A program made the position numbers and the translations under genes. Under the pieces are notes generated by a model that saw nothing but the letters and a program-made list of their open reading frames with translations, was not told the DNA's origin and ran no database searches. From Prevotellaceae bacterium (GTDB lineage Bacteria > Bacteroidota > Bacteroidia > Bacteroidales > Bacteroidaceae), in the NCBI GenBank assembly GCA_031262085.1, contig JAISIN010000101.1, positions 1-52,664 of the forward strand: a stretch of DNA of 52,664 nt, written 5' to 3'. Positions 1 to 9,365 of the stretch are shown piece after piece. Each line of letters starts with the position of its first letter. The stretch's first letter is position 1.

Positions 1-2
1 GC

Positions 3-212
3 GCCCGCGGCAGAGCCGATGCGGTGGTGAAGACCGACAAGTATATCTACGTGTTTGAGTTCAAACTCAACGACACCGCCGAAGCTGCCCTCCAACAGAT
101 AGAGAGTAAAGAGTATCTCCTGCCCTACTCCATCGACGGACGTCAACTCATCAAAGTGGGTGTGAGCTTCGATAAAGAGAAGCGCAACATCGGGCGCTAT
201 CTGATAGGATGA
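3..212 (+). CDS. C-terminus of PD-(D/E)XK nuclease-domain / AAA-ATPase-like protein (partial)
   Basis: Only the last 69 codons are present; the reading frame is open to the window's left edge. The text GRADAVVKTDKYIYVFEFKL, followed by the QIESKEY and LPY segments and a terminal KVGVSFDKEKRNI, matches the C-terminal PD-(D/E)XK domain of the AAA-ATPase-like/DUF1703 proteins that occur in many copies in Bacteroidales. The Asp of GRADAVV and the Glu and Lys of EFKL fit the nuclease core. The biological role of these proteins is not established. A GTG inside the frame at 24 is not the true start. The gene faces susD tail to tail, with a shared hairpin between them. Confidence 0.8.
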   Translation, partial: ARGRADAVVKTDKYIYVFEFKLNDTAEAALQQIESKEYLLPYSIDGRQLIKVGVSFDKEKRNIGRYLIG

Positions 213-224
213 TGCAAAAGCGAC

Positions 225-256
225 CCGCGCGTGCCAAGTACATTTGACACGCGCGG
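225..256. terminator. Hairpin terminator between convergent genes
   Basis: Nine-bp perfect arms (CCGCGCGTG at 225-233, CACGCGCGG at 248-256) enclose a 14-nt loop. A T-rich stretch follows on the plus side and TTTT on the minus side, so it could end transcription of both the nuclease-domain gene and susD. Confidence 0.75.
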
Positions 257-298
257 ATTTCTTTATATGCAGGAAGAGGCTCTGATTGCCTTCCTACC

Positions 299-1924
299 TT
301 ACATCTCGTTCTGCTCGACGAACGGGTTGACATCAATTTCGTCGTCGGGGAAGACAAACTGCCAACGTTTGTCGCCTGCGGGGATGAGACGGGTTTCTTC
401 GTCGCCCACTGTACCCGATTCGTACATGTTCCAATTGGTAGCCAATGGATCGACGTTGGTCGGCATGGTGCTCTTGGCACCGGGGGTGAGCGCCTTCCAC
501 GGGGCGGTGCTGTAGCCTTCGCGCGGTTTGTCGCCGCGGTTGAGTGGCATGTTCAGGCGCTTCAGATCGAGGAAGCGGAATCCTTCGCCCCACAGCTCGA
601 TACGACGCTGGAACAGCACCTCTTCGATGAGCGTGGCACCCGTCGAGGTACTCTTGACATAAGCCGGGTCGCGGTGGTGAGCCAATTGGTAGAGTATGTC
701 GGCAGCCAAACCGGTGTCGCCGGCGCGTGCATACCCTTCTGCCATGATGAGCATCATCTCGGGCAAACGCATGTAGGGCACGTCGGCACATACGATGGCA
801 GGATCGGTCACGAGGAACTTGTTCGCCATGTAATTGACGCGACGCTTACCGCCGTAGGTAGAATAGACGGGGGCGGGCACGAAGTCGGGGTCTTGCGCAT
901 TGGGGAACCAGAGCGTCTTGCGGATGTCGGTATCGGGTATGCGGTTGTAGAGCTGGTTATAGATGGCACGCGGGGTGTTACCGTTGAAGCTGGCGTTGGC
1001 ATTGGTCATGAAGCTCTCAAAGTTCTTGAGCGTTCCTGCCTGGTCGGCTTGTCCGATCTTGCACCAAATGAATTCAGTGTTGTTGCGGTCCATCATGCGG
1101 TTATTGGTGGTGGTGTAGGTGTCGTCTTGCAGGCTGGCACCGGCTCCTTCGACTACGGTCTTTGCCATTTCGGCAGCTTCGCGCCACTTACCTTGTGCCA
1201 GCAGCACACGGGCTTTGAGACCACGGGCTACGTAGGAGTTGATGTGCGACTTGTTGTTACGCGTAATGCTTCCCTTCACACCGTCGAGCAGGCGAACGGC
1301 TTCGTCGAGGTCTTCGTTGATTACGGCATAAACCTCTTCGACTGTGTTGCGCGGACGCAGGTCGGTTTCCTGATCGTTGCGAATCACCACACCCAATTGC
1401 GTATTGTTACCGCCGGCATCGTAGCGTCCGCCCCAAGTCTGTACCAAGTTGAAGTAGGCAAAGGCACGATATGCCAGCGCCTGTCCTTTAATATACTCCT
1501 TCTCATTGTCGGGACCTGTGGCAGCGTCGATGTTCGCAACGATCAGGTTGGCATTGGTGATGAAGTAATAGAACAAACGATAGTGATACACCAAGCCGGT
1601 ATAGGTAATGACGCGGTGCATACGCCAGTTGGCGTGCGTTTGGAACTGCGCGTTAGAGTAGGTGTACACCAAGTCTTCGCCCAGCATGTCCATCCAGATC
1701 ATCCACGATTCGTATCCTCCCTGCGCATAAGTTCCGGTCAGCGAGGGATGGTGCATCAGTTTGTGCAAACCATTGATAGCCAGCATGGCTGTTTCGGTGG
1801 TTTGGAATATTTGCGATTGGTCGACATCGGAGGTCGATTTCGTATCGAAGAAATCTTCGCTACATCCATTGAAGGCAAGACTTACGCAAGCCATCAGCAG
1901 GAAGGTTATGATTTTATTTCTCAT
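299..1924 (-). CDS. SusD/RagB-family outer-membrane lipoprotein
   Basis: This is a 541-aa SusD/RagB-type nutrient-binding lipoprotein that caps its SusC partner on the outer face of the outer membrane. The N-terminus has a lipoprotein signal with a lipobox ending at Cys21 (SLAFNGC), followed by the acidic SEDFF typical of surface-exposed Bacteroidota lipoproteins. The TPR-like helical core and the C-terminal SusD segment (YMRLPEMMLIMAEGYARAGD, LWGEGFRFLDLKR) are clear. It starts 12 nt after the susC stop, so the two are co-transcribed. The ligand cannot be read from the sequence. Because the upstream genes are peptidases, I infer peptides (RagB-like) rather than glycans. The family call is secure; the substrate is not. 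Confidence 0.95.
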   Translation of the reverse strand: MRNKIITFLLMACVSLAFNGCSEDFFDTKSTSDVDQSQIFQTTETAMLAINGLHKLMHHPSLTGTYAQGGYESWMIWMDMLGEDLVYTYSNAQFQTHANWRMHRVITYTGLVYHYRLFYYFITNANLIVANIDAATGPDNEKEYIKGQALAYRAFAYFNLVQTWGGRYDAGGNNTQLGVVIRNDQETDLRPRNTVEEVYAVINEDLDEAVRLLDGVKGSITRNNKSHINSYVARGLKARVLLAQGKWREAAEMAKTVVEGAGASLQDDTYTTTNNRMMDRNNTEFIWCKIGQADQAGTLKNFESFMTNANASFNGNTPRAIYNQLYNRIPDTDIRKTLWFPNAQDPDFVPAPVYSTYGGKRRVNYMANKFLVTDPAIVCADVPYMRLPEMMLIMAEGYARAGDTGLAADILYQLAHHRDPAYVKSTSTGATLIEEVLFQRRIELWGEGFRFLDLKRLNMPLNRGDKPREGYSTAPWKALTPGAKSTMPTNVDPLATNWNMYESGTVGDEETRLIPAGDKRWQFVFPDDEIDVNPFVEQNEM

Positions 1925-1936
1925 GACAGATTGTTT

Positions 1937-4900
1937 TTAGAAAGAGAGATTTAAACCTAAAGTGAAGACACGCGAAGGCAGATAGACGTCAGGGTTGCTG
2001 GCGTAGCCCGAGAAGATGTTCTTGCGCGGGTACATGCCTTGGCGGGCAGAAATGACGAATACATTTTCGGCAGCAAAGTAGAGACGAAGCGCCTGTACGT
2101 TCATCTTGGTAACGATCGACTTGGGGATGTCGTAGCTCAGGTTGATGTTCGACAGCTCGAGCATGTTGGAGCTGACGAGCCAGCGTGTAGAGGTGCTTGC
2201 AGCGAGGCTGGTGGCGGCAGCGCCGGTGGCGAGCACAAAGCGCGGCACATCGGTGATGTCGCCCGGCTTCTGCCAGCGATTGAGCAGGTCGACGTGCATG
2301 GTCGAACCCGAAAGTGAGGCGCTGCTCGGTGTCATGAGGCTTGCATATCCTTCGTCGTACATCTTTCCACCCAACTGATAGTAGAAAGTGAGCGCCAAGT
2401 TGAAGTTCTTCCACGACAGGTTGGTGTTGAAACCGCCAATCACCTTGGGTGTAGGCGTGCCGGAGAAGTCGCGCAGGGCGTAGTCGCGGTTGGTAGAATA
2501 GGTTACCCCTTTATACTCGACCAATCCGGCTGCTTCGACCGGTGCGCCTGTTTCGTCATAAGCATTCTCGGCAGGCACGTAGAGGCAATCGCCTGTTTCG
2601 GGATATACGCCACGCCACTGATAGAGGTAGAAGTTATAGCGGGGGTGTCCGGCTTCGACGCGGTGCGTACCGCTGGTATAAGGATCGATAGGCAATGAGG
2701 TCAGCTCGTTCTTCAGATACATGCCGTTGACGCCTACGTTCCACTTCCACTCTTTGGTTTGGATGGGGGTGTAGTTCAGTTCAAACTCAATACCGCGGTT
2801 ATACATGGAACCGGCGTTTTGGTCGATCTGGTCGACACCGATGGTGGGCGATTGCGGGATGGCAAACAGCAGGCGGTCGACGTTGCGGTTGAAGAACTCT
2901 ATCGAACCGTTCAGTTTGCTGTTCCACAAGCTGAATTCGAGTGCTATGTCGAAGCTGCGCGATACTTCCCACGTCAGTTCGCGGTTGCCCGAACCTTCCC
3001 AGTCTTGGATGTAACCGGCCTCGAGGGCATTGGGTGAGGTCACATACACGGCCCGCCACGGATAGTAACCCGACAGTCCGTCGTTACCGGTTTCGCCATA
3101 AGCGGTACGCAACTTGAGCATGTCGATGAAGTCGAACTCTTCCATGAAAGCCTCGCGGTCAATGCGCCAGCCCAATCCGAAAGAGTAGAAGTTACCCCAG
3201 CGCGATTCGGGTGCGAAGCGCGAAGAGGCATCGCGACGGAACGACCCCGATGCGAAGTAACGGTCGTCGTAGTTGTAGCTTACGCGCGACAGGTAGCCTT
3301 CGCTCGTCAGCTTGTTGGTGTACGAGTAGGGCACGCTGGAGGTTTCGCCGTAGTTGCGCAACTCGAAGTTATCGCCTATGATGGTTTGGTTCTGCATGGA
3401 GGCTGTGAGATAGTTGTACTCATAGTCGTAGCTTTCGTGTCCCACCAGCGCTTCGACATGGTGCTTTCCGAATTGCTTGGAGTACTCCAGCAGTTGGTTC
3501 CATGTCCATGTCGTGGTGAACGACGAGGTGCCGGTGGCTGTTCCCGAGTTGCCTTTTTCGGCATATACGTATGCGCCCGACGAACCGCGATAGGAGTTGG
3601 CTCCCACGGCACCGTTCAGCGTCAGCTTGAAGCCGTCGAGGAACGATATTTCGGCATACGCCTTGGCATTGAGGGTGTTGCGGCGATACTCATCGTGGTT
3701 GTTCTGAAGTTCGATTGCCGGATTGACACCCGAGTTGTATTCACGTCCGGAAGCTCCGAAGTCGTACATGGGCTTACCGTCGGCTCCGAGCAGCAATCCC
3801 TTGTCGGGGCTTGACATGTCGTGCAGGTGAATGGGGTAGATCGGCCCTACGTAGCGCATGAAGCGGAAGGGGTTGATCAGGTTGCCCGACGATTCGTTCT
3901 GGTTGCCGCGCGAGTAGCTGATGTTACCCGACAGTTGGCTGCCGACCTTCAGGAACTTGGTGATTTGGGAGTTGACGTTGGCACTCATGGTGTAGCGTTC
4001 GAATCCCGATTTAATGATGTAACCACTCTCATTGAGGTAGCCCAGCGAGGCGTAGTAGTTCGACTTTTCGGTTCCTCCCGAAAGGCTCAGACCGGCATCG
4101 GTGCGTGCGCCTAATTGCGTCAGGGCATCTTCCCAGTCGGTATCGTCTGCCCACAAGAATTTGGCGTTGGGGTTGAACACTCCGGAGGTGTTGACCACTT
4201 CGTTGTCTGCCACATTGAACGGATTCAGTCTTACCGTAGTGATGAGGTTCTCCGTAGCGCGGGCAGCGGCATCGGCAGCTTCGGCTCCATTGTCCATATA
4301 GCCGTTGCGTAGGTTCTCCCACGACAACACCATATAGTCTTCGACACCTACCCGCTTGTAATCGGACTGCTGGCGGGAGACAAAGCCTTGGTTGAAGCGG
4401 AAGTTGACGCTCATCTTGTCTGCCTTACCGGTTTTGGTGGTAATGAGTACCACACCGTTGGCAGCACGCGACCCATACAATGCCGTCGACGAGGCATCTT
4501 TGAGCACCGTCATGCTTTCGATGTCGCTCGGGTTGATACTGCTGATGGAGTTGTCGTAGGGCATGCCGTTCAAGATAATGAGCGGGGTACTACCGGCAGA
4601 TATCGATCCCAAGCCGCGGATGTAGATGGTGGGTTCGGAACCCGGCTGTCCGTTGGCAGTAGAGACCACCACGCCGGGAGCCGTACCCAGCAGACCGCTG
4701 GTAACGTTGGTCATGGGGCGTTGCTCTAACTTATCTGCCTTCACCATACTGGCAGAACCGGTGAAGGAACCCTTCGTAGTAGTACCATAAGCCACCACAA
4801 TCACTTCGTCGAGCAGTTCGGCATCCGGACGGAGCACGATGCTGAAGAGCGACTTGCCGGTAATGGTCTCTTCGTGTGTTTTCATGCCGACGCAAGATAC

Positions 4901-5125
4901 CAGCAGATGGGTAGCGCTCGCAGGTACATCAAGGCGGAATACACCATCCACGTTGGTGATGGTGCCGATAGTAGTGTCTTTCACACGTACAGTGGCTCCA
5001 ATGACGGGTTCACCGTCTTCGGACGAGGTCACGGTACCTGTGATGTTACGCGTCTGCGACCAGGCGACGGTCACAAACAGAAAGCAGCATAATGCGGAGA
5101 TAAATCTCCTCCATGTAGTTTTCAT
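1937..5125 (-). CDS. SusC/RagA-family TonB-dependent outer-membrane transporter
   Basis: This 1062-aa protein is a SusC-type TonB-dependent importer. In order it shows a signal peptide (about residues 1-23), a carboxypeptidase-regulatory-like domain (ITGTVTSSEDGEPVIGATV to about 90), a TonB-box-like segment (DEVIVVAYGTTTKGSFTGSA), a plug with the SusC signature (LYGSRAANGVVLITTK), and a long beta-barrel ending in Phe (LGLNLSF). Length and order are normal for the family. It precedes susD by 12 nt and follows the M14 peptidase gene by 92 nt. With SusD it would form the hinged pedal-bin importer. A peptide cargo, as for RagAB, is inferred from the neighbouring peptidases. No extracytoplasmic sigma or hybrid sensor gene lies nearby. 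Confidence 0.96.
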   Translation of the reverse strand: MKTTWRRFISALCCFLFVTVAWSQTRNITGTVTSSEDGEPVIGATVRVKDTTIGTITNVDGVFRLDVPASATHLLVSCVGMKTHEETITGKSLFSIVLRPDAELLDEVIVVAYGTTTKGSFTGSASMVKADKLEQRPMTNVTSGLLGTAPGVVVSTANGQPGSEPTIYIRGLGSISAGSTPLIILNGMPYDNSISSINPSDIESMTVLKDASSTALYGSRAANGVVLITTKTGKADKMSVNFRFNQGFVSRQQSDYKRVGVEDYMVLSWENLRNGYMDNGAEAADAAARATENLITTVRLNPFNVADNEVVNTSGVFNPNAKFLWADDTDWEDALTQLGARTDAGLSLSGGTEKSNYYASLGYLNESGYIIKSGFERYTMSANVNSQITKFLKVGSQLSGNISYSRGNQNESSGNLINPFRFMRYVGPIYPIHLHDMSSPDKGLLLGADGKPMYDFGASGREYNSGVNPAIELQNNHDEYRRNTLNAKAYAEISFLDGFKLTLNGAVGANSYRGSSGAYVYAEKGNSGTATGTSSFTTTWTWNQLLEYSKQFGKHHVEALVGHESYDYEYNYLTASMQNQTIIGDNFELRNYGETSSVPYSYTNKLTSEGYLSRVSYNYDDRYFASGSFRRDASSRFAPESRWGNFYSFGLGWRIDREAFMEEFDFIDMLKLRTAYGETGNDGLSGYYPWRAVYVTSPNALEAGYIQDWEGSGNRELTWEVSRSFDIALEFSLWNSKLNGSIEFFNRNVDRLLFAIPQSPTIGVDQIDQNAGSMYNRGIEFELNYTPIQTKEWKWNVGVNGMYLKNELTSLPIDPYTSGTHRVEAGHPRYNFYLYQWRGVYPETGDCLYVPAENAYDETGAPVEAAGLVEYKGVTYSTNRDYALRDFSGTPTPKVIGGFNTNLSWKNFNLALTFYYQLGGKMYDEGYASLMTPSSASLSGSTMHVDLLNRWQKPGDITDVPRFVLATGAAATSLAASTSTRWLVSSNMLELSNINLSYDIPKSIVTKMNVQALRLYFAAENVFVISARQGMYPRKNIFSGYASNPDVYLPSRVFTLGLNLSF

Positions 5126-5217
5126 CAGGATTTGGGGTATTAGTTATAAATTTGGAAAGAGAGATTTGTGGGTAAACGTTTGTCGGCACTTCCTACCAAG
5201 CTGTAGGGACAACTGCG

Positions 5218-7824
5218 TTACAGCAGTTGCCCGAATAAGATAGCGTTCATAAAGAGTCGGGTACCGCCATACCAATACATGCGGAAGTTGGGATCGTCAA
5301 CCAGCAGTATCACCCGTCCTTTTCCGGCACTCTCGATCATGGCAGCAGGCGTACCTGCCATGCGCGACAGGTTTTTGTTCGAGATAAAACCGGAGAGATA
5401 GGGTTTGTCGAGATAGGACAACGGGGTGGAGTATGCCCCTTCCGGACGGTGGAAAGCAGTAGCGGCATTGCGGATAACAGGTAGCGTCTCTTGGTTATAC
5501 CCCCATCCCAGCGGATGCGTGGGGTCGAGGCGGCAATTCAGTATGACACCGTCGACAGCGTTGCCGGTTGCTTCCGACCGCGAAGCATACGAACGGTAAG
5601 GGGCAGGCGCTTTCTTCTTGGCATCGCTGTCGGTCTTGTCGGCAGTAACCGAAGGTATCGTTTTGAAATCGGTAATCTTTGCCGAGTTAGTCCAACGATA
5701 GGCACTGCCGATGGCTATCAGCGTACCTCCATCTTCTGTCCATGCCTTCAGCTTGTCGTTGACGCGAGCCGACACGGCAGTCGTAGGAATACCGTCGGAC
5801 ATGATGAGGACGTTATAGCTATTCAGGTCGACGCTGTTCAACTTGCTGTATTCTATCAACGTAGGTGGCAGTTGGAAGCGTTTGTCGAGCAACATCCATG
5901 CTTCGCCCGATGAGGGAATGCCCATACCGCGCCCGACGATGAGTGCCACGCGGGGCATATCGAGCGGTTTGGTGGCAGTAGACCCCAAGTCGTAATCGGA
6001 CATCAGACCGCTGGAGGCGGCGTAGGTGGTGATACCGCACTCGCGCGAGAGGCGACCGACGAGCGCGTAAACTTCGTCGGGTGTGATGGGTTGCCCTTGT
6101 GCGGGAACGATAAAGGTACCGTAAGTCAGGGTGATGGGTTTACCTTCGGTCGGCGAGTAGGTGAAGGGGCGACCCGACACTTTTACTATCAGTCCGCGCC
6201 GCAACAGCTCCGTAGCCATGCGGGGGGCATAATACTGCGTGTTTTCAAAGAGGTATGCTACGCTGCTCTTGACACCGACCACTTCGCCCGTGGGGAAGGT
6301 GAGCTGCCCTACTCTTTCGCCGAGCAAACCGGAGACGGACGACAGCTCGTCGTACTGCAAATTGTAGGCGTAGGGGAAGGTCCACGTAGAGATGTCGTAG
6401 AAGGTGCTGTCTTCGAAGTGTGTGGCATCTTCCATCAGGGTGCGTACCATGGCGTAGTATTTCTGTCCGGTGGGGATGATGTACGAATCGTCGGTTTGGT
6501 AACTATGCCCCCCTACGGTTCGGGAAGCTGCCAGACGGTAAACATCGAGGCGATGGCGGCGCAGGTTGTCGAGGAAGTGATAGGTAACGGCACGGTCGCC
6601 GCGGGCATTGAAGATGTAGCCTTTGACGGGGTCTTTGGCAGCATCCTTGCGGCTGTTCTTGTAGTAGTCGCGTTGGTAGTTCATCAGCTCGGTCTTCATG
6701 CCGAGTGCGCCTTTCAGCAATCCTACTGCCGAGAAGGCTTGGTTGCGAACGGTCGACGCAAACGACATGATGCCGTAGTTTTTGGTGGGACGCAGGTGTC
6801 CGCGCGAGGCCAATTGTTCGTACAGGATGCAGACCGATCCGTGTATGTCGCCGTAGGCAGCGCCCTTGCCGATATAGTAGTCGTCGTAGCCCTCTTTGGA
6901 GAAGTACAGAGTACCTATTTGATCCAGCTCGCGGGCGCTGGATGAGGTCAGCTTGGCAGTCAGCGTCTGGTTGAGCGGCGATGTCAGGTGGTGGGTGCGC
7001 TTGGGATGTCCCGGACTGAAATAGTAGGAACGGTCGCCTCCCTGTTCGTGGAAGTCGCACACTACGTTGGGCATCCATTGGTAATACATCTCGAGTGCGT
7101 TCTGTCCTTCGGGGTGTTGCGCCATGAGCCAGTCGCGGTTGGTATCTGCCCAATAGTGGTTGGTGCGGCTACTGGGCCACGGCTCGGTAAACTCGCGCGA
7201 GTTGAGGTCTGCCACATCGGGGAAGCTGCGCGACGAGTTGACCCACGAGGCGAAGCGGTTGATGCCGTCGGGGTTCTGTCCCGGGGTGAGTATTACCACC
7301 ATGTCGTTGCGCAGGCGGTCGGCATCGGCACCCTGCAAGGCGGTGAGATAGTAGGCAAGCACAAGCGACGAGTTAACACCCGAGGGTTCGTTGCCATGGA
7401 TGGAGTACATCAGGTTGGCGATTAAGGGCATACGGTCAATGTTGAGCTTGTCGGACTGTTCGGTGTCGGTGAGTTGCAGGTGTTCGCGACGGATATCTTC
7501 CAAACGTTTCTGATTGTCGGCAGAGGTGATGGTAACCTGTATGAAGGGGCGGAACTGGTTGGTCTGTCCGAAGCGGTAGATAGAGACTCTGTCGGAGGCT
7601 CTGTCGAGCGCTTCCATGTACATCAGCACGTTGTTCCAGTCGGCATGCTGTTCACCTATCTCGAAGCCCAGAACATCCTTGGGCTGCGGAATGTTGGGGT
7701 CGAAGGTGTAGTTACCCTCGGGCAGATAGTACAGTATGTCGTGCGGAAAAGCAGCCGGTCCGGGCTGGGCTATGGCGCCGAAAGAACATAGTAGCACCGA
7801 TAGCAATAAGGAAACTCGTTTCAT
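5218..7824 (-). CDS. Exported M14-family zinc carboxypeptidase
   Basis: This 868-aa protein has a cleavable signal peptide (about residues 1-19) and an N-terminal M14 metallocarboxypeptidase domain. The zinc ligands are visible as HGNEPSG (His143, Glu146) and the later DFHEQGG (His259). The C-terminal half (about 450-868) is a long beta/Rossmann-like extension with a glutamine-amidotransferase-like feel (ALIVGRGMGI, NVLIMSDGIP), as in many Bacteroidota M14 proteins. It should trim C-terminal residues from peptides outside the cytoplasm. It lies 92 nt upstream of susC and 68 nt after the C69-like gene, all on one strand, which suggests co-transcription. The gene runs intact from ATG at 7824. 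Confidence 0.9.
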   Translation of the reverse strand: MKRVSLLLSVLLCSFGAIAQPGPAAFPHDILYYLPEGNYTFDPNIPQPKDVLGFEIGEQHADWNNVLMYMEALDRASDRVSIYRFGQTNQFRPFIQVTITSADNQKRLEDIRREHLQLTDTEQSDKLNIDRMPLIANLMYSIHGNEPSGVNSSLVLAYYLTALQGADADRLRNDMVVILTPGQNPDGINRFASWVNSSRSFPDVADLNSREFTEPWPSSRTNHYWADTNRDWLMAQHPEGQNALEMYYQWMPNVVCDFHEQGGDRSYYFSPGHPKRTHHLTSPLNQTLTAKLTSSSARELDQIGTLYFSKEGYDDYYIGKGAAYGDIHGSVCILYEQLASRGHLRPTKNYGIMSFASTVRNQAFSAVGLLKGALGMKTELMNYQRDYYKNSRKDAAKDPVKGYIFNARGDRAVTYHFLDNLRRHRLDVYRLAASRTVGGHSYQTDDSYIIPTGQKYYAMVRTLMEDATHFEDSTFYDISTWTFPYAYNLQYDELSSVSGLLGERVGQLTFPTGEVVGVKSSVAYLFENTQYYAPRMATELLRRGLIVKVSGRPFTYSPTEGKPITLTYGTFIVPAQGQPITPDEVYALVGRLSRECGITTYAASSGLMSDYDLGSTATKPLDMPRVALIVGRGMGIPSSGEAWMLLDKRFQLPPTLIEYSKLNSVDLNSYNVLIMSDGIPTTAVSARVNDKLKAWTEDGGTLIAIGSAYRWTNSAKITDFKTIPSVTADKTDSDAKKKAPAPYRSYASRSEATGNAVDGVILNCRLDPTHPLGWGYNQETLPVIRNAATAFHRPEGAYSTPLSYLDKPYLSGFISNKNLSRMAGTPAAMIESAGKGRVILLVDDPNFRMYWYGGTRLFMNAILFGQLL

Positions 7825-7884
7825 TGTAGCAGTAGGTTATTATGATATTGTATATTATATTCTTGTGGCATAGACTTTGGAGCT

Positions 7885-7902
7885 TATACGATTCATCGTA
7901 TA
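7885..7902. other. Small inverted repeat over the C69-like stop codon
   Basis: TATACGAT and ATCGTATA flank a 2-nt centre that overlaps the stop codon of the hydrolase gene. It could be a weak processing or attenuation hairpin between the two peptidase genes. There is no U-run, so it is not a clear terminator. Confidence 0.35.
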
Positions 7903-9116
7903 GGTGGCAAATGCTCTTCCACATAACTGCTGTTGTCCTCTCCCAACTGTTTCACTTCGGCAAGGTTCAGCTTGCCTGCGGCACGCCATTTGGCTAAGTA
8001 GCTCTCCGTCTCGGCAAACACATAATCTTCGATGGGGCTAAGCACCTGCATGTAACCGGTACCTTCACTATTGTAGACTTTCGAGAAGTGGAGGTATGCT
8101 TGTCCGTGTCCGCGCTCAATGTCATAGAGGGTAGTTTGCACGCTGTCTGTCCATTGTGTCATTCGGGAGGTGCGGGTTTCGGGGTCGCGCATGATCAGCG
8201 GCGTGTTGTTGCGTCCTGCCTTCACCCACGCCGGCATGGCTACCGCACAGGGTGGATAACCCAAAGCAGCCCACATCGTGGTGAGTTCGGGGTTTTCGTC
8301 TTTGCGTACGCCTTGAATGATGGTGGCGCTGGCAGTAGAGAAGCGCGGTATCAGGTCTTGATCGGGGATATATCCGCTTTTGAAGAGCTGCAAGGCTTCG
8401 GGGCTGGTGAAGTCCAGATCAAGTTGCGAGTGGTAATAGCTACGCGACAGGTTGTTGAGTATCCAGCGAGGTGTGAATTCTTTGGATTGTACGACACGCG
8501 CCACCTGATGCTGTACGGAGAGATAGCGGATGTAGCCTTGTCCCTTGTCGTAGAAGCCGGTGTAGGAGAAGTTGGTGTAAACCAAGTAACCGTTGGGGGC
8601 GACAGTGGGGTCGTTGACATCAAGCTTGCGATAGCCGTTGCTGTTCGTCTCGAAGTAGGCGGCTCCACCTGCGGCATCCATCACACCATAGTTGGTTTCA
8701 ACCTTCATCGGACGGGGAAGGGTGTCAAGATAGTGTTGGAACTCATCGACGGTGGCACACACTTCGAGTGCACGCCGCATGACGGCACCGTTGCGCGAGT
8801 AGACTGCCGAATCGGTAAGGTTGTACGACATGGTGTTCATGATCGAAAAGCCCTTCGAATTGGTGCCTGCCCAGATGCTACCGGTTGCCTCACTCTTCGT
8901 CGACCGGCGTATGATGCCCAAAAAGGGGTATCCGCGGTGGTCGGCATAGAACACGCTATGGTGAGGGGAATCGGTATCGGAGTTTTTCCACATCAAGGGT
9001 CGACCGTCTTTGGTTGCTTTGCCGGAGACGATGATGGTAGTACATGCAGATGCCGGAATAGAGGAAAATGCTGTAATACAAAGAAGTAGCGTAAAAATAG
9101 AAAAGTATCTCATCAT
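7893..9116 (-). CDS. Exported Ntn hydrolase (peptidase C69 / linear amide hydrolase-like)
   Basis: The 407-aa product has a signal peptide followed at once by CTTIIVSGKATKDGRP. Cys25 would become the N-terminal nucleophile after cleavage, as in the C69 dipeptidase and choloylglycine-hydrolase groups of Ntn hydrolases. WKNSDTD and the later GYLVYTNFSY fit this fold. Predicted action is hydrolysis of a linear amide bond (dipeptide, acyl-amino acid or bile-salt type) in the periplasm or outside the cell. It is the first gene of the minus-strand block that continues with M14, SusC and SusD, so dipeptide release is the simplest reading; bile-salt hydrolase cannot be ruled out. Two ATGs at the start (9116, 9113) are equivalent. 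Confidence 0.82.
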   Translation of the reverse strand: MMRYFSIFTLLLCITAFSSIPASACTTIIVSGKATKDGRPLMWKNSDTDSPHHSVFYADHRGYPFLGIIRRSTKSEATGSIWAGTNSKGFSIMNTMSYNLTDSAVYSRNGAVMRRALEVCATVDEFQHYLDTLPRPMKVETNYGVMDAAGGAAYFETNSNGYRKLDVNDPTVAPNGYLVYTNFSYTGFYDKGQGYIRYLSVQHQVARVVQSKEFTPRWILNNLSRSYYHSQLDLDFTSPEALQLFKSGYIPDQDLIPRFSTASATIIQGVRKDENPELTTMWAALGYPPCAVAMPAWVKAGRNNTPLIMRDPETRTSRMTQWTDSVQTTLYDIERGHGQAYLHFSKVYNSEGTGYMQVLSPIEDYVFAETESYLAKWRAAGKLNLAEVKQLGEDNSSYVEEHLPPIR

Positions 9117-9189
9117 TTAAGATTAACGGATAATAAATTTTGTGCTGCAATATTAACGAAACATTGTATACACACAACTAATCATTGCA

Positions 9190-9299
9190 TTGTTTTACGT
9201 TTGTTTAACGCAGTAGAACGAGATTGTTTATACATCCCTGTGTCATCATCAGATGAAAGGGAGATATTGTGATACCATTAGTTTTACCATTGTTTAACG
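9190..9299. repeat. Three near-identical 10-mers in a divergent promoter region
   Basis: TTGTTTTACG at 9190 and TTGTTTAACG at 9201 and 9290 lie between the divergent C69-like and DUF4143 ATPase genes. The first two are 11 bp apart, about one helical turn, which suggests a regulator site. The segment 9249-9263 (TCAGATGAAAGGGAG) also matches one unit of the tandem array at 23879 over 15 bp. Confidence 0.4.
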
Positions 9300-9318
9300 T
9301 TACAGCAGACGAAGAAGA

Positions 9319-9349
9319 TTCAGTTATAACTGAAAATGTTCTATCTTTG
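9319..9349 (+). promoter_or_regulatory. 16-bp palindrome and -7 box before the DUF4143 ATPase gene
   Basis: TTCAGTTATAACTGAA (9319-9334) is a perfect palindrome placed just upstream of TATCTTTG (9342-9349), a match to the Bacteroidota -7 element TAnnTTTG. The ten bases ATTCAGTTAT recur at 9358-9367 across the start codon. This looks like an operator, possibly for autoregulation. The -7 box falls after an upstream in-frame ATG at 9336, which is why the start is placed at 9366. Confidence 0.6.
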
Positions 9350-9365
9350 CGGAAAACATTCAGTT

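Noticed and set aside
674-1954. 426-codon open frame antisense to susD
   Set aside because: It lies wholly opposite a clear SusD gene, its composition is that of a shadow frame (His/Val/Gly-rich), and it has no domain.
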